64,000 bases of DNA from Epiperipatus broadwayi (taxonomy: Eukaryota > Onychophora > Udeonychophora > Euonychophora > Peripatidae). The stretch lies in NCBI GenBank assembly GCA_028023455.1, contig JAQFVV010000317.1, forward strand, positions 939,501-1,003,500. The letters run 5' to 3'. Below the pieces are notes generated by a model. The model saw only the letters and a program-made list of their open reading frames with translations. It was not told the DNA's origin and ran no database searches. This document shows positions 10,815-23,124 of the stretch, piece by piece; position 1 is the stretch's first letter; each line of letters begins with the position of its first letter. Position numbers and translations under genes: made by a program.

Positions 10815-11262
10815 ACATAATTTTCCAACAACTGTGTATAGCAGATTGTCTATTTGTTACACTATCTTTAAATTGACTTATAAATATTGCCTCTTGAATT
10901 TTTCTCTTTCTATGATGTCTTTCATCTAATATTCTTGTGTTATTTGAGCTAAAAGTAAATTTAAAATTGCATTATTTTACACAATTGTACAATAACTAAT
11001 GTTCTTTTAGCTTATTTTTCCAAAGTCCATCTTGACTCTCCAATATAAGATTTTTGGTATCCACATATAATTTGATATATAATATTACTTTTTGCATTTT
11101 TGGAATTATTAATTAGACTGTTTACATCTGAAGGAACATAAAACAAAACATAGTATTTATCACTAAATGTTTTATTAATAAATTTGGATTGAACATTATT
11201 TAAAAATGGCATAGATATCCATTTTTTATTAGTTATAACTTATTGACCAGCTGAAATGCTAT
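10815..11262 (-). pseudogene. Penelope-like element fragment with GIY-YIG endonuclease
   Basis: Minus-strand reading begins with WISMPFLNNVQSKFINKTF, the region just before the endonuclease in PLE proteins (the 'W-[IV]-S-[IM]-P' block). NIIYQIICGYQKSYIGES follows, which is the GIY-YIG start with its cysteine and the YIG motif. After a stop and a frameshift the C-terminal block NNTRILDERHHRKRKIQEAI appears, at 10826-10951. The GIY-YIG domain nicks DNA for target-primed reverse transcription. The RT domain is absent, so the copy is 5' truncated and dead. Confidence 0.75.
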
Positions 11263-11850
11263 GATTATGATCCCTGGGCAGAAATGATGCACAACAAATT
11301 ATTTATTTAATTATCTTACAATATAATCTTGTATTAGCATATTAACATTGTTAATAGAATTATTTATACTTATGTTAATGTTGCAAGGTTTATTATTTAA
11401 CTTATTAATATATGTAGAATTTGTCTTCTATCATGTCCTATATTTATAAATTCTTAAAAGAAATTTAAATCAACTCTTTAAACAGTCAAATATAACCTGT
11501 TCTTAAAACAGATTAATAAATAGTCGATTGTAATTTTCAAACTGCACATATTTATGTTTATCTATGTGTGTGTAATGCTTTAATAAAAATAACCTGCTCT
11601 TTAGTCACATTGTTTTATAATTTATGCTTTAAAAAATGAATGTTCCTCTAATTTAAGTAGTTAGTGATAACAAATGGTGATGTTCTTATTGTTTAAAATT
11701 ATCACTGCCACTAGAGGATAGATCAATTATTTATATTAACTAGCACTTTAAGAATCAATTTATGAATTTTATTCATGTTACATACAAATAAACTAGTGTT
11801 AGAATATAAATAATCAGAATTAGTTTAAAATGTAATTCATGGTTTCAAAG
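11263..11850. other. AT-rich interval
   Basis: No gene, repeat pairing or RNA recognised. Confidence 0.5.
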
Positions 11851-11854
11851 CCAT

Positions 11855-12600
11855 ATAGTCATAGTATTCCTTCATATAATGATAGATTGGTAGATTCAGA
11901 ACTAAAGGTTGCCTCCTACACTTTGAGTAAAATACAATGACTCTATGTTCAGTGCAATGATAGAGTGGCAGATTCAAAGTAATGATCTCAGGTTCACAGT
12001 TCAAAGTTAAAAATGATTATCACTCAAATAGTTTACTCTAAGTCTTCTACACAGGGTTATTGAAATGATTGAGTGACATATTAGAGCTAAATTTTCCAGC
12101 ACTGATTCTCAGCTAAATAGTGTGGCCTGTTTTGGGTTAATGCAATGATAGGATGTTGGAATTGTTTAGTGGTGGAATAGGACATTCACAGCTAAAAATT
12201 TCAGGATCAATTTTCAACTGTGAAGTAAGTCTTGCTTCTTTGCTGGGTTAATGCAGTCATATAATGGTGGACATGGAACTAAAGGTTTCAGGATTGATTT
12301 TCAATTGAGTAGTATACCCTAGATTCTCTGTTGAATTGGGGCAATGATAGGATAGTGGAATCAAATTTAAAAGTTCCAATACTGGTTCTCAACTGAGAAA
12401 TGTTTATTGGCTCTGCCTCGATTAGTGCAATAATGGAGGGGGAGATTCAGAATAAAATAATCCATGATTGATTCTCAAATGGATAATGTAAATAAAATTT
12501 AAAAAAAAAATCGTTTCATTCTAACAATGAAATTGTTAATGACTCAATCTACCCAGTAGTGCTCAAACATCACACATCTCTCAAGCAAGTAACATAAGAA
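11855..12600 (+). repeat. Tandem array of degenerate ~80-110-bp tRNA-like units (SINE-like heads)
   Basis: About seven degenerate units follow each other with spacing 81-108 bases (anchors near 11870, 11956, 12054, 12135, 12243, 12336 and 12420). Each holds a block like TGCAATGATAGAGTGG, which resembles a Pol III A box, then a block like GGATTGATTCTCAACTG, which resembles a B box, about 25-35 bases later. The last unit continues into a tail block CAGTAGTGCTCAAACATCAC at about 12552-12574. Further copies with the same tail lie at 12600-12730 and 28070-28175. This points to a tRNA-derived SINE whose heads were tandemly multiplied. The tRNA relationship is inference from the two boxes only. Confidence 0.5.
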
Positions 12601-12730
12601 TACTTTTGATGCCTTGTGCAATTTACCAAATTGACAAGAGACGGATTCAAGAGCTAAAAGTTGTTCAATCGAAGCTCACCCGTCACTTCCGATACTCAAA
12701 CGTCACAGAGCGATTAACCATTCATTTTTT
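12601..12730 (+). repeat. Solitary SINE-like unit with tail
   Basis: Contains GACGGATTCAAGAGCTAAAA, TTCAATCGAAGCTCACC and a tail ATACTCAAACGTCACAGAGC, in the same order as the units of the preceding array. It keeps several CpG dinucleotides, so it appears younger than the array units. Confidence 0.45.
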
Positions 12731-15302
12731 TTTATCATTGTTTAAATTGAAAGTATATTCAAAATTTAAAAGAAATTAATGGCAGCCTTTCACAAACAAA
12801 TTTGTAAATTCTGTGCGCTTTTCATTTTTCTTTATAAATCTTTATTTTTAGTGACAGTTATTATTCTGAATCCATTAACGAATGCCACCCAGATTCTCCA
12901 CTAAGATTTTTACATATATAGCAAAAGGGAGAGATAGCGATAAATAAATTCAGCATTCTCATATATATGATTGCAAAATAATCCTGCATAATCAGGTTCA
13001 TTAATTTTAAAGAAGATCCTCACATGAGCTTTCCCAGATGAACAAGCGCGTATTTATATAAGACACATACGCTGCTACTTAAAAAGTTTACGCATATATA
13101 AGCTTAACATGAATATCTAGTTATATGTGTATGCGAAAATATATATATAAAAGAAATGGATTTTCGTATTTTTTCTATTAATAGATTTTGTTACTTTTAA
13201 GATAAGCTGGAAAATTGTAGAGAAAGTTGGTGTGTGACATTTAGTAAATTCTGCGAAAAACGAAGGCACTGTCTAATGGATATTTTCTGAATCTGAGTCC
13301 TGTTTAAGCTTTATGCAAAAGATGAGAAATAACTCAGACCCTAAAGGCAAAAACATTGCAATCTTCAACGTGTTTGGCAAATCGGGGTAAAGTTGTTGAC
13401 AGTAGAAATGATCAGTTTATCAAATTATTTGAAATTAGACTTGTCAAGTAAACAGTTTTTTTTAGAAAAATAAATAAATAAATAAATAGACCTAACATTT
13501 GTACCTAGATCTGTCATTCTGAATGATTTGTATAAAAGAAAGAAAAGATAAAAAAAAAATACTGGCTATTTGATAAGATGTTCAAAAAGAATGCTCGAGG
13601 ATAACACGTTAATGCTTGTTGATGAAATTATCTGTAAAGAAATAACTACTGTATAACATTTTTAGATTATAAATGTATACTAACTAACTACTAATGTCGT
13701 CAAAATATTTTTACAATCTGATTTATAAAAATGTTTATGTATGTGTATAGACGACATATGTACAGAAATAGTTTACAATGGTCATAGAGACAATAGATCC
13801 CATTGTCACACGTTATGGGTTCGTTATGATGATTAACCTCTTTTTATGTAAACGGCATTATTTTATAATAATCTTTTAATCATTGATATTCCATTTGAAA
13901 GATGATTGAGTAGATGCATGATCATCATCTAAAATAAAGTTGTTACTTTGATTTTTGTGTTTTATGATTAAATCACTTAAATATCCTTTTGGCAAACATT
14001 AAAATGAAATATGGCAACAGTTTTTCCCTTCTCGAGAATTCCTTTAAAAGAGCATTACCAAAATGATAAAGTAATAATGATTGTGGAAGGTAGAATATGA
14101 TTGGCTGAATGGTGGGACATGCTTGCAGCCTATTAGATCGTTCATTCAGTGTCAATATCATTAAGAGTTTTAGTTAGTTCGTAATATATAGCTATGAGCT
14201 TAAAATTTCTGGTCTTATATATTAATTGTCTATATTCACATTGTATCAATACTGACAACTGTCCATAATCATTCACACAATACTAGTGAATCGTCTTTAT
14301 TGAGATATAGGTGCTTAGATAAGCTTGCCTTTATGGTAAATAAGTCTCTTTAAGAAATTCTAAATAGTCATAATTAATACTCAATAATAGCAGTTGGTTT
14401 GCATTCACAAGTAAACAATATATTGATTTAAATCAATGTTTTGACTCTTCATTATTCTGAGATCAATAAATATGTACACATATTTATTCGAATCCACTTC
14501 TTATAGAAAATTTGTATTGAACATGATTAATCACTTTAAGAGTGTTGCCCAAAGATACTAGTTTTCTATTTAAGTACTTAATCAACATCAAAGTGCATTA
14601 CAAATTATATTATTTATTAAGTATGAGTTCTGTTATTCACTAACTATCAAGTAGTTGAGAAGAATTTGAAAAGTATTACATATATGTATATAATGTTTTC
14701 ATGATTATATGATGTAAATAAACTAGTTTTGAGGTTAAAATATTTTGTATTATTTCCCAACATTATGTCCATCATTGGCAAGGTTATGTTTATAAAGAAA
14801 ACCATTAAATCTCAAGTAATGACAAAATTGAATGTGAGGTAAAGAATGAGATTGAGCTTGAAGTAGTTGAGCATTTCAGAATATGCGGATTAATAAAATG
14901 TTTATTTTCTTCAGTTTTACCATTTCAAGTTTATATTAAAAGAAAGTGATAAAATAAGTGGTCTTTACAAGACTGAAATACATTCTACTTCATTAGCTTT
15001 ATTTAAACTAGTTGGTCTTTTTAATATTTCAATAGACTGCTTTTCCAAATTAATAAGTATTTTATCATTATCACAAACCTGATTTTTATAATGTTAATAA
15101 AAAAGAAAAATTAATGAGGCAATTTTTATAAATAGAACTAAAATGAATATAATTAATAGACAAGCTGCTAACATTAAAATTCAGGATTCCTTGGATTTCA
15201 CTAAATGGTATTTGCTGTCATTATGTTTTTTTGAATTTAATGGCAGTTGAAGAAGGTTAAGTAATTAACCAAAAGTACTTCTGCAGATTGAAAAACTATA
15301 TA
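12731..15302. other. AT-rich interval, possible TATA element
   Basis: No gene recognised. At about 13049-13063 a TATTTATATAAG sequence sits in a locally CpG-containing stretch (AAGCGCGT before, TACGCTGC after), a promoter-like arrangement with no downstream coding sequence that I can support. An (AAAT)n tract lies near 13468-13490. Confidence 0.4.
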
Positions 15303-16615
15303 CACCTGGGTCTCATTTTACGCGATAGATAGGTTCCTCAGAAAACACGTGCAAAAGAAATCGTGCAAAAATAGACTTAACTTACCTTGAAAAAGGAGGG
15401 ATATGGACTGTGATTTTTCAAAAATTGCATAAAAGCAAAGTACAAATGTAAAATTACTTTAAAATTCATGCAAAAAAAAAAAAGGAAATAAAATATGACT
15501 AATAAAAAATTTCAAATTTGAAAAAAATTGATACAACACAAACTTTTTTTAACTATAATATTTAATTTTATTCAAAACAATATATTTTTATGCATAATTT
15601 TCAGTACAGTAATTTAGATTTTTTATACACATTTTAATTATTTTCACTATTTGCTGATAAACAGGTTCATTTGCAAACTGGTAAAAAATCAGATTCTTCA
15701 CAAGAGGAAATACAACTAGCCACTTCACTCTCATGTTGTGCTAATGGTTTTCTGGTGACAATGTAATTAGTAATTAATCTTTGAGACAATGATTTTTTTG
15801 GAATTTAAGAGCACGTTTGTGATGAGTGTCATTAATAAGAAAATAATTTGCCAACTGATTAGAAAGTTGAAGACCTTCTCAAGTCATTTTTGCAGTGAAT
15901 GGAACAGGTTCCATTTCTGTTTCATTATCTTTTTCTACACTGCTGGGGAAAATGTAATTAAAACTAACAACTAAAAATTAAATTCTTATTTTTGTCTTTA
16001 ATTTTTTAATTTTTAATTCTGTTTAAAAATCAAATTTCATTTCACATCACATTAATTTCAAGTCACTTTAAGTAATTTTTAAATTGTTAATTACAATTAA
16101 AAATCAGATTTTAATTTTTAATTGTCAAATTTAATTGTGCCCACTGCTATTACTCACCTTTTAAAAATAAACTTGCAGACACTAAATGATTAATAATTGA
16201 TTATGTTCTTTTTTAAAAAGCAAAAACAGAATGTGATTTAAAATGCAAAATTAACATGCACAATGTTTGAACAAATTTACATTATAATCTTGTAAAATTT
16301 AATGTGTGTACATAAAATGTGGAAATCATGATTTTAATTTCATTATTGCATAAAATCTTACTATTATAAAGCACTGAAAATATTGAAATTATTAATATGA
16401 AAGTCAAATTCCAATAATGTGCTATTACTTTAAATATGACATAAGTGCATGAAATTTATTATTTAAAGTAATAGCGCATTATCGGAGTTCGACTTCTGAT
16501 CTAATACAGTGTTAACGCATAAAAGAAAACCGCATACAAAAATATTAAGAAGAAACATGAATCGCGTAACTTCAAAATCACGTTAAATAAATCCGCATAA
16601 AATGAGACCCAGGTG
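15303..16615. mobile_element. Tigger/pogo-like (Tc1/mariner superfamily) DNA transposon, 1.3 kb, defective
   Basis: The ends are perfect 18-base terminal inverted repeats, CACCTGGGTCTCATTTTA at 15303-15320 and its complement at 16598-16615, followed inward by CGCG or GCGG. A TA dinucleotide flanks each end (15301-15302 and 16616-16617), the target duplication of the Tc1/mariner superfamily. Subterminal sequence such as ATAGGTTCCTCAGAAAAC resembles Tigger-type ends. Inside are a decayed coding piece (15680-15935, minus) and a further inverted repeat (about 16412-16436 with 16459-16484). The length is about half that of an autonomous Tigger, so this is an internally deleted, nonautonomous copy. 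Confidence 0.75.
15680..15935 (-). pseudogene. Tigger-like transposase, C-terminal remnant
   Basis: Minus-strand reading gives EMEPVPFTAKM, then EGLQLSNQLANYFLINDTHH and KRALKFQKN, with stops between blocks. The order (proline-containing linker, a short helix, then a block of the type 'D-x-x-x-x-R-x-x-K-F') fits the C-terminal tail of pogo/Tigger transposases. No catalytic DDE block is visible. Its position inside the TIR-bounded element supports the call, but the similarity is weak. Confidence 0.35.
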
Positions 16616-16725
16616 TAATAGTTAATTACCATTATATTTATTATTTTTATTTTTGTTATATATATATAAAATAAAGAATAAAAATAAAAGCTAATATTCA
16701 TGTAAATAGAAAATTGCCTTTAGTC

Positions 16726-16989
16726 TTTGATGTTACCAAGAAATTATCAATTCATACTAATTGACAATTTTTGAGGCCAAACCAGTTTTTCTATTAAACT
16801 TATAATAGTTTTCTTTTGTTTGAATTTTTGTTGAAGTAAAAGGAGTCATCTTATTTCAAACCCAAAAAGGATCCATTTTACTTCAATAAAAATTTAAACA
16901 AAAGAACTATTATAGGTTTAATGGGAAAATTGGTTTTGTCACAGGGATTGTCAATTAGTAATAATTGATAATTTCTTGGTAACATCAAA
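16726..16989. repeat. Palindromic MITE-like repeat, ~264 bp
   Basis: Arms of about 125 bases (16726-16850 and 16866-16989) are inverted copies with a short centre around 16858. The outer ends read TTTGATGTTACCAAGAAATT and its complement. Pairing is imperfect (the left CCAAACCAGTTTTTC faces GGGAAAATTGGTTTTG). No protein. Foldback MITEs have this form; the superfamily cannot be told from the ends. Confidence 0.65.
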
Positions 16990-18640
16990 TGTTAAAAGTT
17001 GTTTTCAATTTACATTGATATTATTTCTCATTTCCATTCTTTATTATAATAACAATTCATGAAAATATTTAATTTATATATATTAATTATCAATTATTTT
17101 ATGTAGAAAGTTAAAAATGTTCATTTCTTGTTCTATTGTGTACTTTTTTATCCAGTAAGTAAATTATTTATAACAGTTGTAACTTTTATTTATTGTATTA
17201 CTATTTTAAATAATAAAAGTTACAATTGCTATAAAGCATTTTATGACTTTTGAGCCACTCTGAAAATATATCATCATCATCATTAGTTATTTGCTTTAAA
17301 AGGTAGTATTGCATATTAGCATTGTAATTATCAAGGTTCTATCTTTAGATGTTTTAACTAGTTCCTTTTTTATGTTATTAAATTAATCAATATATTATTT
17401 TCTTCACCTTTTTTTCTTTTTGCTCTTTACAAAGAAAACATATCCTTACTAATATGTTCAATTTCTCCTCAATGTTCAGAATTTTATCACCAAATAATCT
17501 CTTTACATTTAATTTTATTATTGTCACTGCAAATTGTATTGTTTCAATGTACTTTCTATTTTTCTTCAAATTCATAACTCAAAAGTATTCAACTTTTCAC
17601 ATCTTTTTAAAAACATATGAGTTTTTACTCTGCATATGGCCATATTCCAAATAAAACATTTAACAAGTCTATTTTTCAATTTCTATTTCTAATATATTAC
17701 AAAATAATTTCTATCTTATTACAGCATGTTTCCCATTGCAATTTTCATTCTGATATCTGTATTCATCATCAGATATAATTTTTTAGATATTAAAAAATAT
17801 CTCTTTAAAAAAACTTTCCCATCTAATACTTTTAATTTGTTTTACTTCCAATTATAATCATTCCTGTAGATTTACTTCATTCCCCCCTTATCATCACAAC
17901 CAAAAAATTCTATTAATCTTTTTGATCTTGTTTAACATTTTATTAATCTTGATTTATGAAAGTATTATATCATCAACAAAATAGACAAAAGAAAGATTTC
18001 TCCCTTCAGGATTAGCTTTATTCTATCAAAAATATAGTCTTTAGAAGTTGATTTAAATTAACACTAACTTAAACAAGAGATAAGAATTACTTGATTTAAA
18101 TTAACATTAATCTAAACAAGTAATAGTGATTACCTTTCTTACAACTATAAGTTCTGGAATAAGATTACTTAACCTCACAAATAACTTTTGATTTTTGTAT
18201 GCATTTCTTAATAAACATCTCTTCTAACATAATTTTTTTATCAAAAACTATATTTCAACTCAGTAATCTTTCAATCAGTCTTGCTATCTTTTTAACTTTT
18301 TTATGATGTTATTCAAAACAATTACAATATAGATTTATTCACTCATTTTTATACAATTTTTTTTTTAAAAATAAAAATTCATATGTTAGTAAAATTATAT
18401 GCAAAAAAATCATACAAGATTCTTCGAGATTGGTGCAATATTTGTTATAAAGTCACAAACAAACAAACTTTTACATTTATATATTATAATTAAACCATTG
18501 AAGTTGGGAGGAGATTGCTTGGTGCTTTTACCGTCAAGTAGCAACCCTTTTAAAATAAAGTTTAAAATGAAGTTATATCTATTTTGTCCATTTAAACCAA
18601 CAATAATAACTAGTCTATAGTCTACATAATCTATACATCA
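16990..18640. other. AT-rich interval
   Basis: No gene recognised. Open frames on both strands at 17387-17654 overlap each other and look like chance in AT-rich sequence. Confidence 0.5.
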
Positions 18641-18654
18641 ATAATCATGATGAT

Positions 18655-18800
18655 GACATCCAGGGTGGCATATAATTTTATTGGCCTAATCTCTGGGTAT
18701 TCTTACATGCACACCAGTGAAGAAGTGTGACTTTTTTTAGGAACGAAAGCACACTATATAATCTTTTTAATAATGTTTTTATTTCACTTGCCATAACAAT
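18655..18800 (+). mobile_element. Possible PLE 3' end with hammerhead-like relic
   Basis: The segment is less AT-rich and contains GTGAAGAAG, a 20-base gap, then CGAAAGCACAC. In the PLE at 58015-58428 an equivalent arrangement (TGAAGAAGG, then TGAAAGCAC) follows the coding end. The CUGANGA core is not intact here and stem II is not convincing, so this is at most a relic. No PLE coding sequence adjoins it. Confidence 0.25.
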
Positions 18801-19850
18801 TTTTACATAATAGCTACTAATATATACATATTACACATATCTAGAAAAATCTGAAACTCTCTTATCTGTAAATCAGAGAATAAATTATCAAGATATTTTT
18901 ATTTTCTAATAGGTCAATAACATTCTTGCAAGTAATTCAACTGTTGATAAAAAAAAAAAATTGAAAGTCAACAAATTCTATACAATAAAAAAAAAGTTTG
19001 AATAATTTGTTCTTTTTTTATGTTTAGCAAAATAGTAGAGATTTTTTTTAAAGTTTTACAAAATAGCTTATATACACTAATGTACAACTTGTTGGATTGA
19101 TTTTATAAGGTTGAATATGCACATATTTTAGTGAATTTTTCTACAGAAGGACTCATTCCGTTCAATACATGGATGCTCATTCCTGATGCACACTAAATGT
19201 ATTTACTATGTATGTTAGATAAAATATTCTTCCAATATAAATGAATAGATTTATTTGTTTAAGGCTAAAAAGATTAACTATTTCCTTTGCAGATTATATA
19301 TAATCATAATCAATTAATTATCTCAGGGTTCTTATTAAATTAAAGGTGATTATTTCTAAGAAATTAGGACTCTTATAATATACATTTAATACATTTTGTC
19401 CTTGATATGATTAAAATATCAAAAGGATTTTGTTAGTACTTTATCATACCTCAATAAATGATACTATTCTTAAAATGAAAGATGGAAAATAGGTATGGTC
19501 TAAATAAATTAAGTAAAGAAAACTGATTTTTAACAAAGTATAAGCATGAATAATTTATATTAAAGTATGTAAATAATGATGACAACTTCTATTAATGACA
19601 ATAATTATATAATCAATAATAATTAATTTATTAAGCATAAACAATTATATCAAAAATATTCAACAACAAATGGATTTATAACAATAGAAGTTCTCTAAAC
19701 ATTTTGGAATAATATTGCACAGTTCTATTTACTCAATATTTTAATATTGGTTGTGTAATTAAGAAAAGTGATGCAAACAAAGCATTGTAATGGAGTAGGT
19801 TGTACAATATTTATTCAAAATCTTAGGCTAATGAAAGAAAAAAACTATCT
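18801..19850. other. AT-rich interval
   Basis: No gene, RNA or repeat pairing recognised. Confidence 0.5.
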
Positions 19851-19854
19851 TCAT

Positions 19855-20345
19855 ATACTTTTCTCAATTTCCAATCAGTTGATAACTTACTTCTAATTTT
19901 ATGTTACATTTTACATTCAATTTTTCAATTAAAATCTAGTTACTTAACAATTTTTTTTTAAAAAAAATCCATCACATAACCAGTGTCTGTTGACAATAAT
20001 ACCAGCACAAAGTTTCCAAATCCAAAGGTCAGTCAGGCATATGCTTATTTTTAATGTTAAACTTTCATCTTTGTTTAGTAATAAAAATTGGATCTCAAAT
20101 TCTCCAACAATCAGTTCACTTGCTCATAACCAAGTTAACAAGCACTGGTTTTTTATGCCTGTAAAGTACTCAAAACCTTAAAATAACAAGAAGAAAAAAC
20201 TAATTAACATTATATAACTTTTTTAATTTCCAAACAAGTGATAACTTATTTCCAATTTTCTGTTATAATTTTCATTCAAATTTACAATTTAAATCAAATT
20301 ACTAATAATAATTTCAAAAATATGACATTTCCAATAACAATGCTG
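19855..20345. repeat. Direct repeat, ~360-bp spacing
   Basis: A block at about 19860-19990 (AATTTCCAATCAGTTGATAAC and following) recurs in diverged form at about 20222-20345 (AATTTCCAAACAAGTGATAAC). Spacing is close to 360 bases. Noncoding. Confidence 0.5.
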
Positions 20346-20369
20346 AGTCTAACCACTTATCCAGCTTTT

Positions 20370-20700
20370 ACCATGTCTCCCTATGTCTGAACTTTCTAAC
20401 TATAAATCTCACACTTAAACCACATCAAAAGCTTCACTCTGCCTCACCTTTAACACAGCCAGGCCCAGAGTTTGACCATTCTAGCAACTAATTTTAACAT
20501 AGCTGTACCACAACCTTCCTTTGGAAATCTGGACTCTCTACCCATGGATCTCGTACTTAAACCTCACAAAATGCATTACCCAGCCTTTACCTCTAACAGA
20601 GTCAGATCCAGAGTCTGACCAATGTATCCAATTCAACAATTGCAACCTATTCTAATACAGCTATATCATCACTCCCCTTGGAATACTCATTTATTCAAAT
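20370..20700. repeat. Tandem duplication of a ~150-bp unit
   Basis: Two consecutive units share the order: a TCTGAACTTTCTA or TCTGGACTCTCTA block, then CTCACACTTAAACC or CTCGTACTTAAACC, then CCAGAGTTTGACCA or CCAGAGTCTGACCA, then an ACAGCTAT-like block and CCTTTGG or CCCTTGG. Unit starts are near 20383 and 20529. The stretch is cytosine-richer than its surroundings. No coding function seen. Confidence 0.55.
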
Positions 20701-20929
20701 GTACCTGAAAACAGTTGTATCATAGTTAACAAAGCTTCACCATGCCTCCTATTCATACTAACACCCCCCTGGCTCATATCCCCAATGAAATCAAGAGACA
20801 ATTTGATCACCCAAGCACTTTAAAAAGACAGAAATCACTGACATTGATTAAATATCAGTTTTGGCAGACCTCTCAGACAATTGCCACACTTCCATGAAAA
20901 TTACTAGATCCTCACCTATGTTACCCAGG

Positions 20930-21775
20930 TAATCCAACCATATATAAAACTAATCCTGGTTTGCATGTGTAAGTACAGCAGTCCAGAGCATGTAAAATTC
21001 ATGTAATTAAATTAACTTTTAAATACATAAACCTACAACTACAGATTGTCCATGTAACCACAGCAATCCAAGCTATATAAAACTTTTAACTAAACCATTG
21101 CTTGTAAAAATTTCCTCTAGTCTTGGATAAATCAGTAAATCAACTTTTACATATGTAAACCTACAACTACAGATTATTCATGTAATCAAAGCAACCAAAG
21201 CTGCATAAAACCCTTGTAACTAATCCACAGCATGTAAAAATTCTTGTAAAATTATATAAGTCAATAAATCAACTTTTACATACATGAACCTACACTACAG
21301 ATTATCCATATAACCACAACAATCCAAGCTATGTAAAACTTTTAACTAATCCACAGCATGTAAAAATTCTTCCAGTCCTGAATAAATCAACTTTTACATA
21401 CATAAATCTACTACTGAATACCCATATAACCAAAGCAGTTCAAGCTACATAAAACCCTTGAAACTAATCCACAGCATGTAAAAATTATTGTAATCTTGTG
21501 TAAATCAATCCGAGCTATGTAAAACTCTTGTAACTAATCCACAGCATGTAAAAATGTCTGTATTCTCATGTAAATCAGCTTTTACATATGTACACCTACA
21601 ACTACAGATTGCCTATGTGTACCATAACAATACAAGCTATGTAAAACTTTTGTAACTAATCCACAACATGGAAAAATTATGTGTAAACCAATAAAGCATA
21701 GACTGCAATTGAGGATTGCTCATATAAATACAGCACTCCAAGCTATTTAAAACCCTTGTAACTTTCTAAAATAAA
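20930..21775. repeat. Minisatellite of ~110-130-bp units
   Basis: Six or seven units share the blocks CCATGTAACCACAGCAATCC, AAGCTATGTAAAACTCTTGT, AACTAATCCACAGCATGTAA and TCAACTTTTACATACAT. Unit anchors (the ACAGATT block and following) fall near 21039, 21167, 21297, 21410, 21605 and 21712, with one shorter unit near 21507. Units differ by point changes and short deletions. Noncoding. Confidence 0.75.
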
Positions 21776-21816
21776 TAAATCTTATAATTGAAACATAATA
21801 GCAATAACAACAACAA

Positions 21817-21861
<45 letters not shown>

Positions 21862-21897
21862 CAGTAGCAGCAGTAAGCAGTAGTAGTAGCTATGGTA
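21817..21897 (+). repeat. (AGT)n microsatellite, interrupted
   Basis: A trinucleotide run, perfect from 21817 to 21860, then interrupted by GCAGTAGCAGCAG variants up to about 21897. It abuts the end of the minisatellite block. Confidence 0.9.
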
Positions 21898-23120
21898 GCA
21901 GTAGTATTGAAGTAATGTATATTAATACAGTGTATATCATGGATTAGTTGTAATTTATTTTTAAATATTTACTTTAATAGCAATATTGACAAAAAGGAAA
22001 ACCAAAATAAGATGATACCTGAATTTAATTGATTTATTCACACATGTACATGAATGCAGATAGTTATATATATATATATTTACATTGGAATGAAAGACTT
22101 ATATATTGTTCATATTATTATTTGACTTACGTCTTTTACAAACTAATATTTAAAAATGTAAACATTTTTAATGTCCATTTATAAAAATAATTTTATTATA
22201 AGTTTAAAAAATATAATAAACATAATAATTGAAAATTACATATGAAATACTTTGTGCAAAAAAGAAATTAAAATGGAGTTTAAATATTTTTTTAGCGAAT
22301 TGATTTCTTAGCCTTCTTTTTTCTCATTATTTTAAAGAGCAATGTAGTTTTAATGCTTATGAACAAATATAAAAATTGTTAAAATTAAATTTAATATTTA
22401 AAAGAGTTAAAATCTTTTTTTTTTCTTTAAAATTAATTTCATGTGGAATTACATTTTTGTTTATTAGAGACAATTATTGTTAAAATAATTTTATTTTGCT
22501 TAAGATATTTAAAAATGCGTACTTTTCTGAATGTTTTACATTTTAATATATATGTATATGTTTTAATATTTTATTTCCAATTTTCTTAATTTTAATAGAA
22601 ATTCTATGCAGTCATTAACAATTTGTATATTTAAAATTTCAAATTTTTTTTATATTAATAACAGTATATTAAATATAATAATGACATCACATGACGAATT
22701 AAAAAGCTACACATAAATTCATTACCATCATTTTATTCTTTTAGCAAGAATATTGACTTAGAGAGTCTCTAGAAAAGTATAGACTTTGCATGCAAGAAGA
22801 AAATTTATTGAATCTGTAGTATAACAAATCACTTTTTTTTTCAAATTACAAGAAAAATCATTTTAAATTAATCTTCTAAGTTATTTTCTAACTTTTCATT
22901 GAAAATAATGAATGCAATAAAGAATGTCAATTATACAGTAATTATTCTTTTTATGGGGGAGTAATCTAAAAATAACCAGAGTCATTCTCCAAAGATTGTA
23001 GTACATGCTTCTGTAACTAGATTACTTTTTCAGGGACCCCTGCACTATTCTCCCAACATTCATCATTGAAAGAAGCTATGTCGCAGCATAGTAAATGTTT
23101 TTGACAAATGTATATCTCAC
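21898..23120. other. AT-rich interval
   Basis: No gene recognised. A slightly GC-richer stretch near 23030-23090 precedes the mariner remnant; no terminal repeat could be paired across it. Confidence 0.5.
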
Positions 23121-23124
23121 TAAT

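Noticed and set aside
20930-21775. Regularly spaced repeats considered as a CRISPR array
   Set aside because: Units are long and diverged, without unique spacers, and the DNA is eukaryotic.
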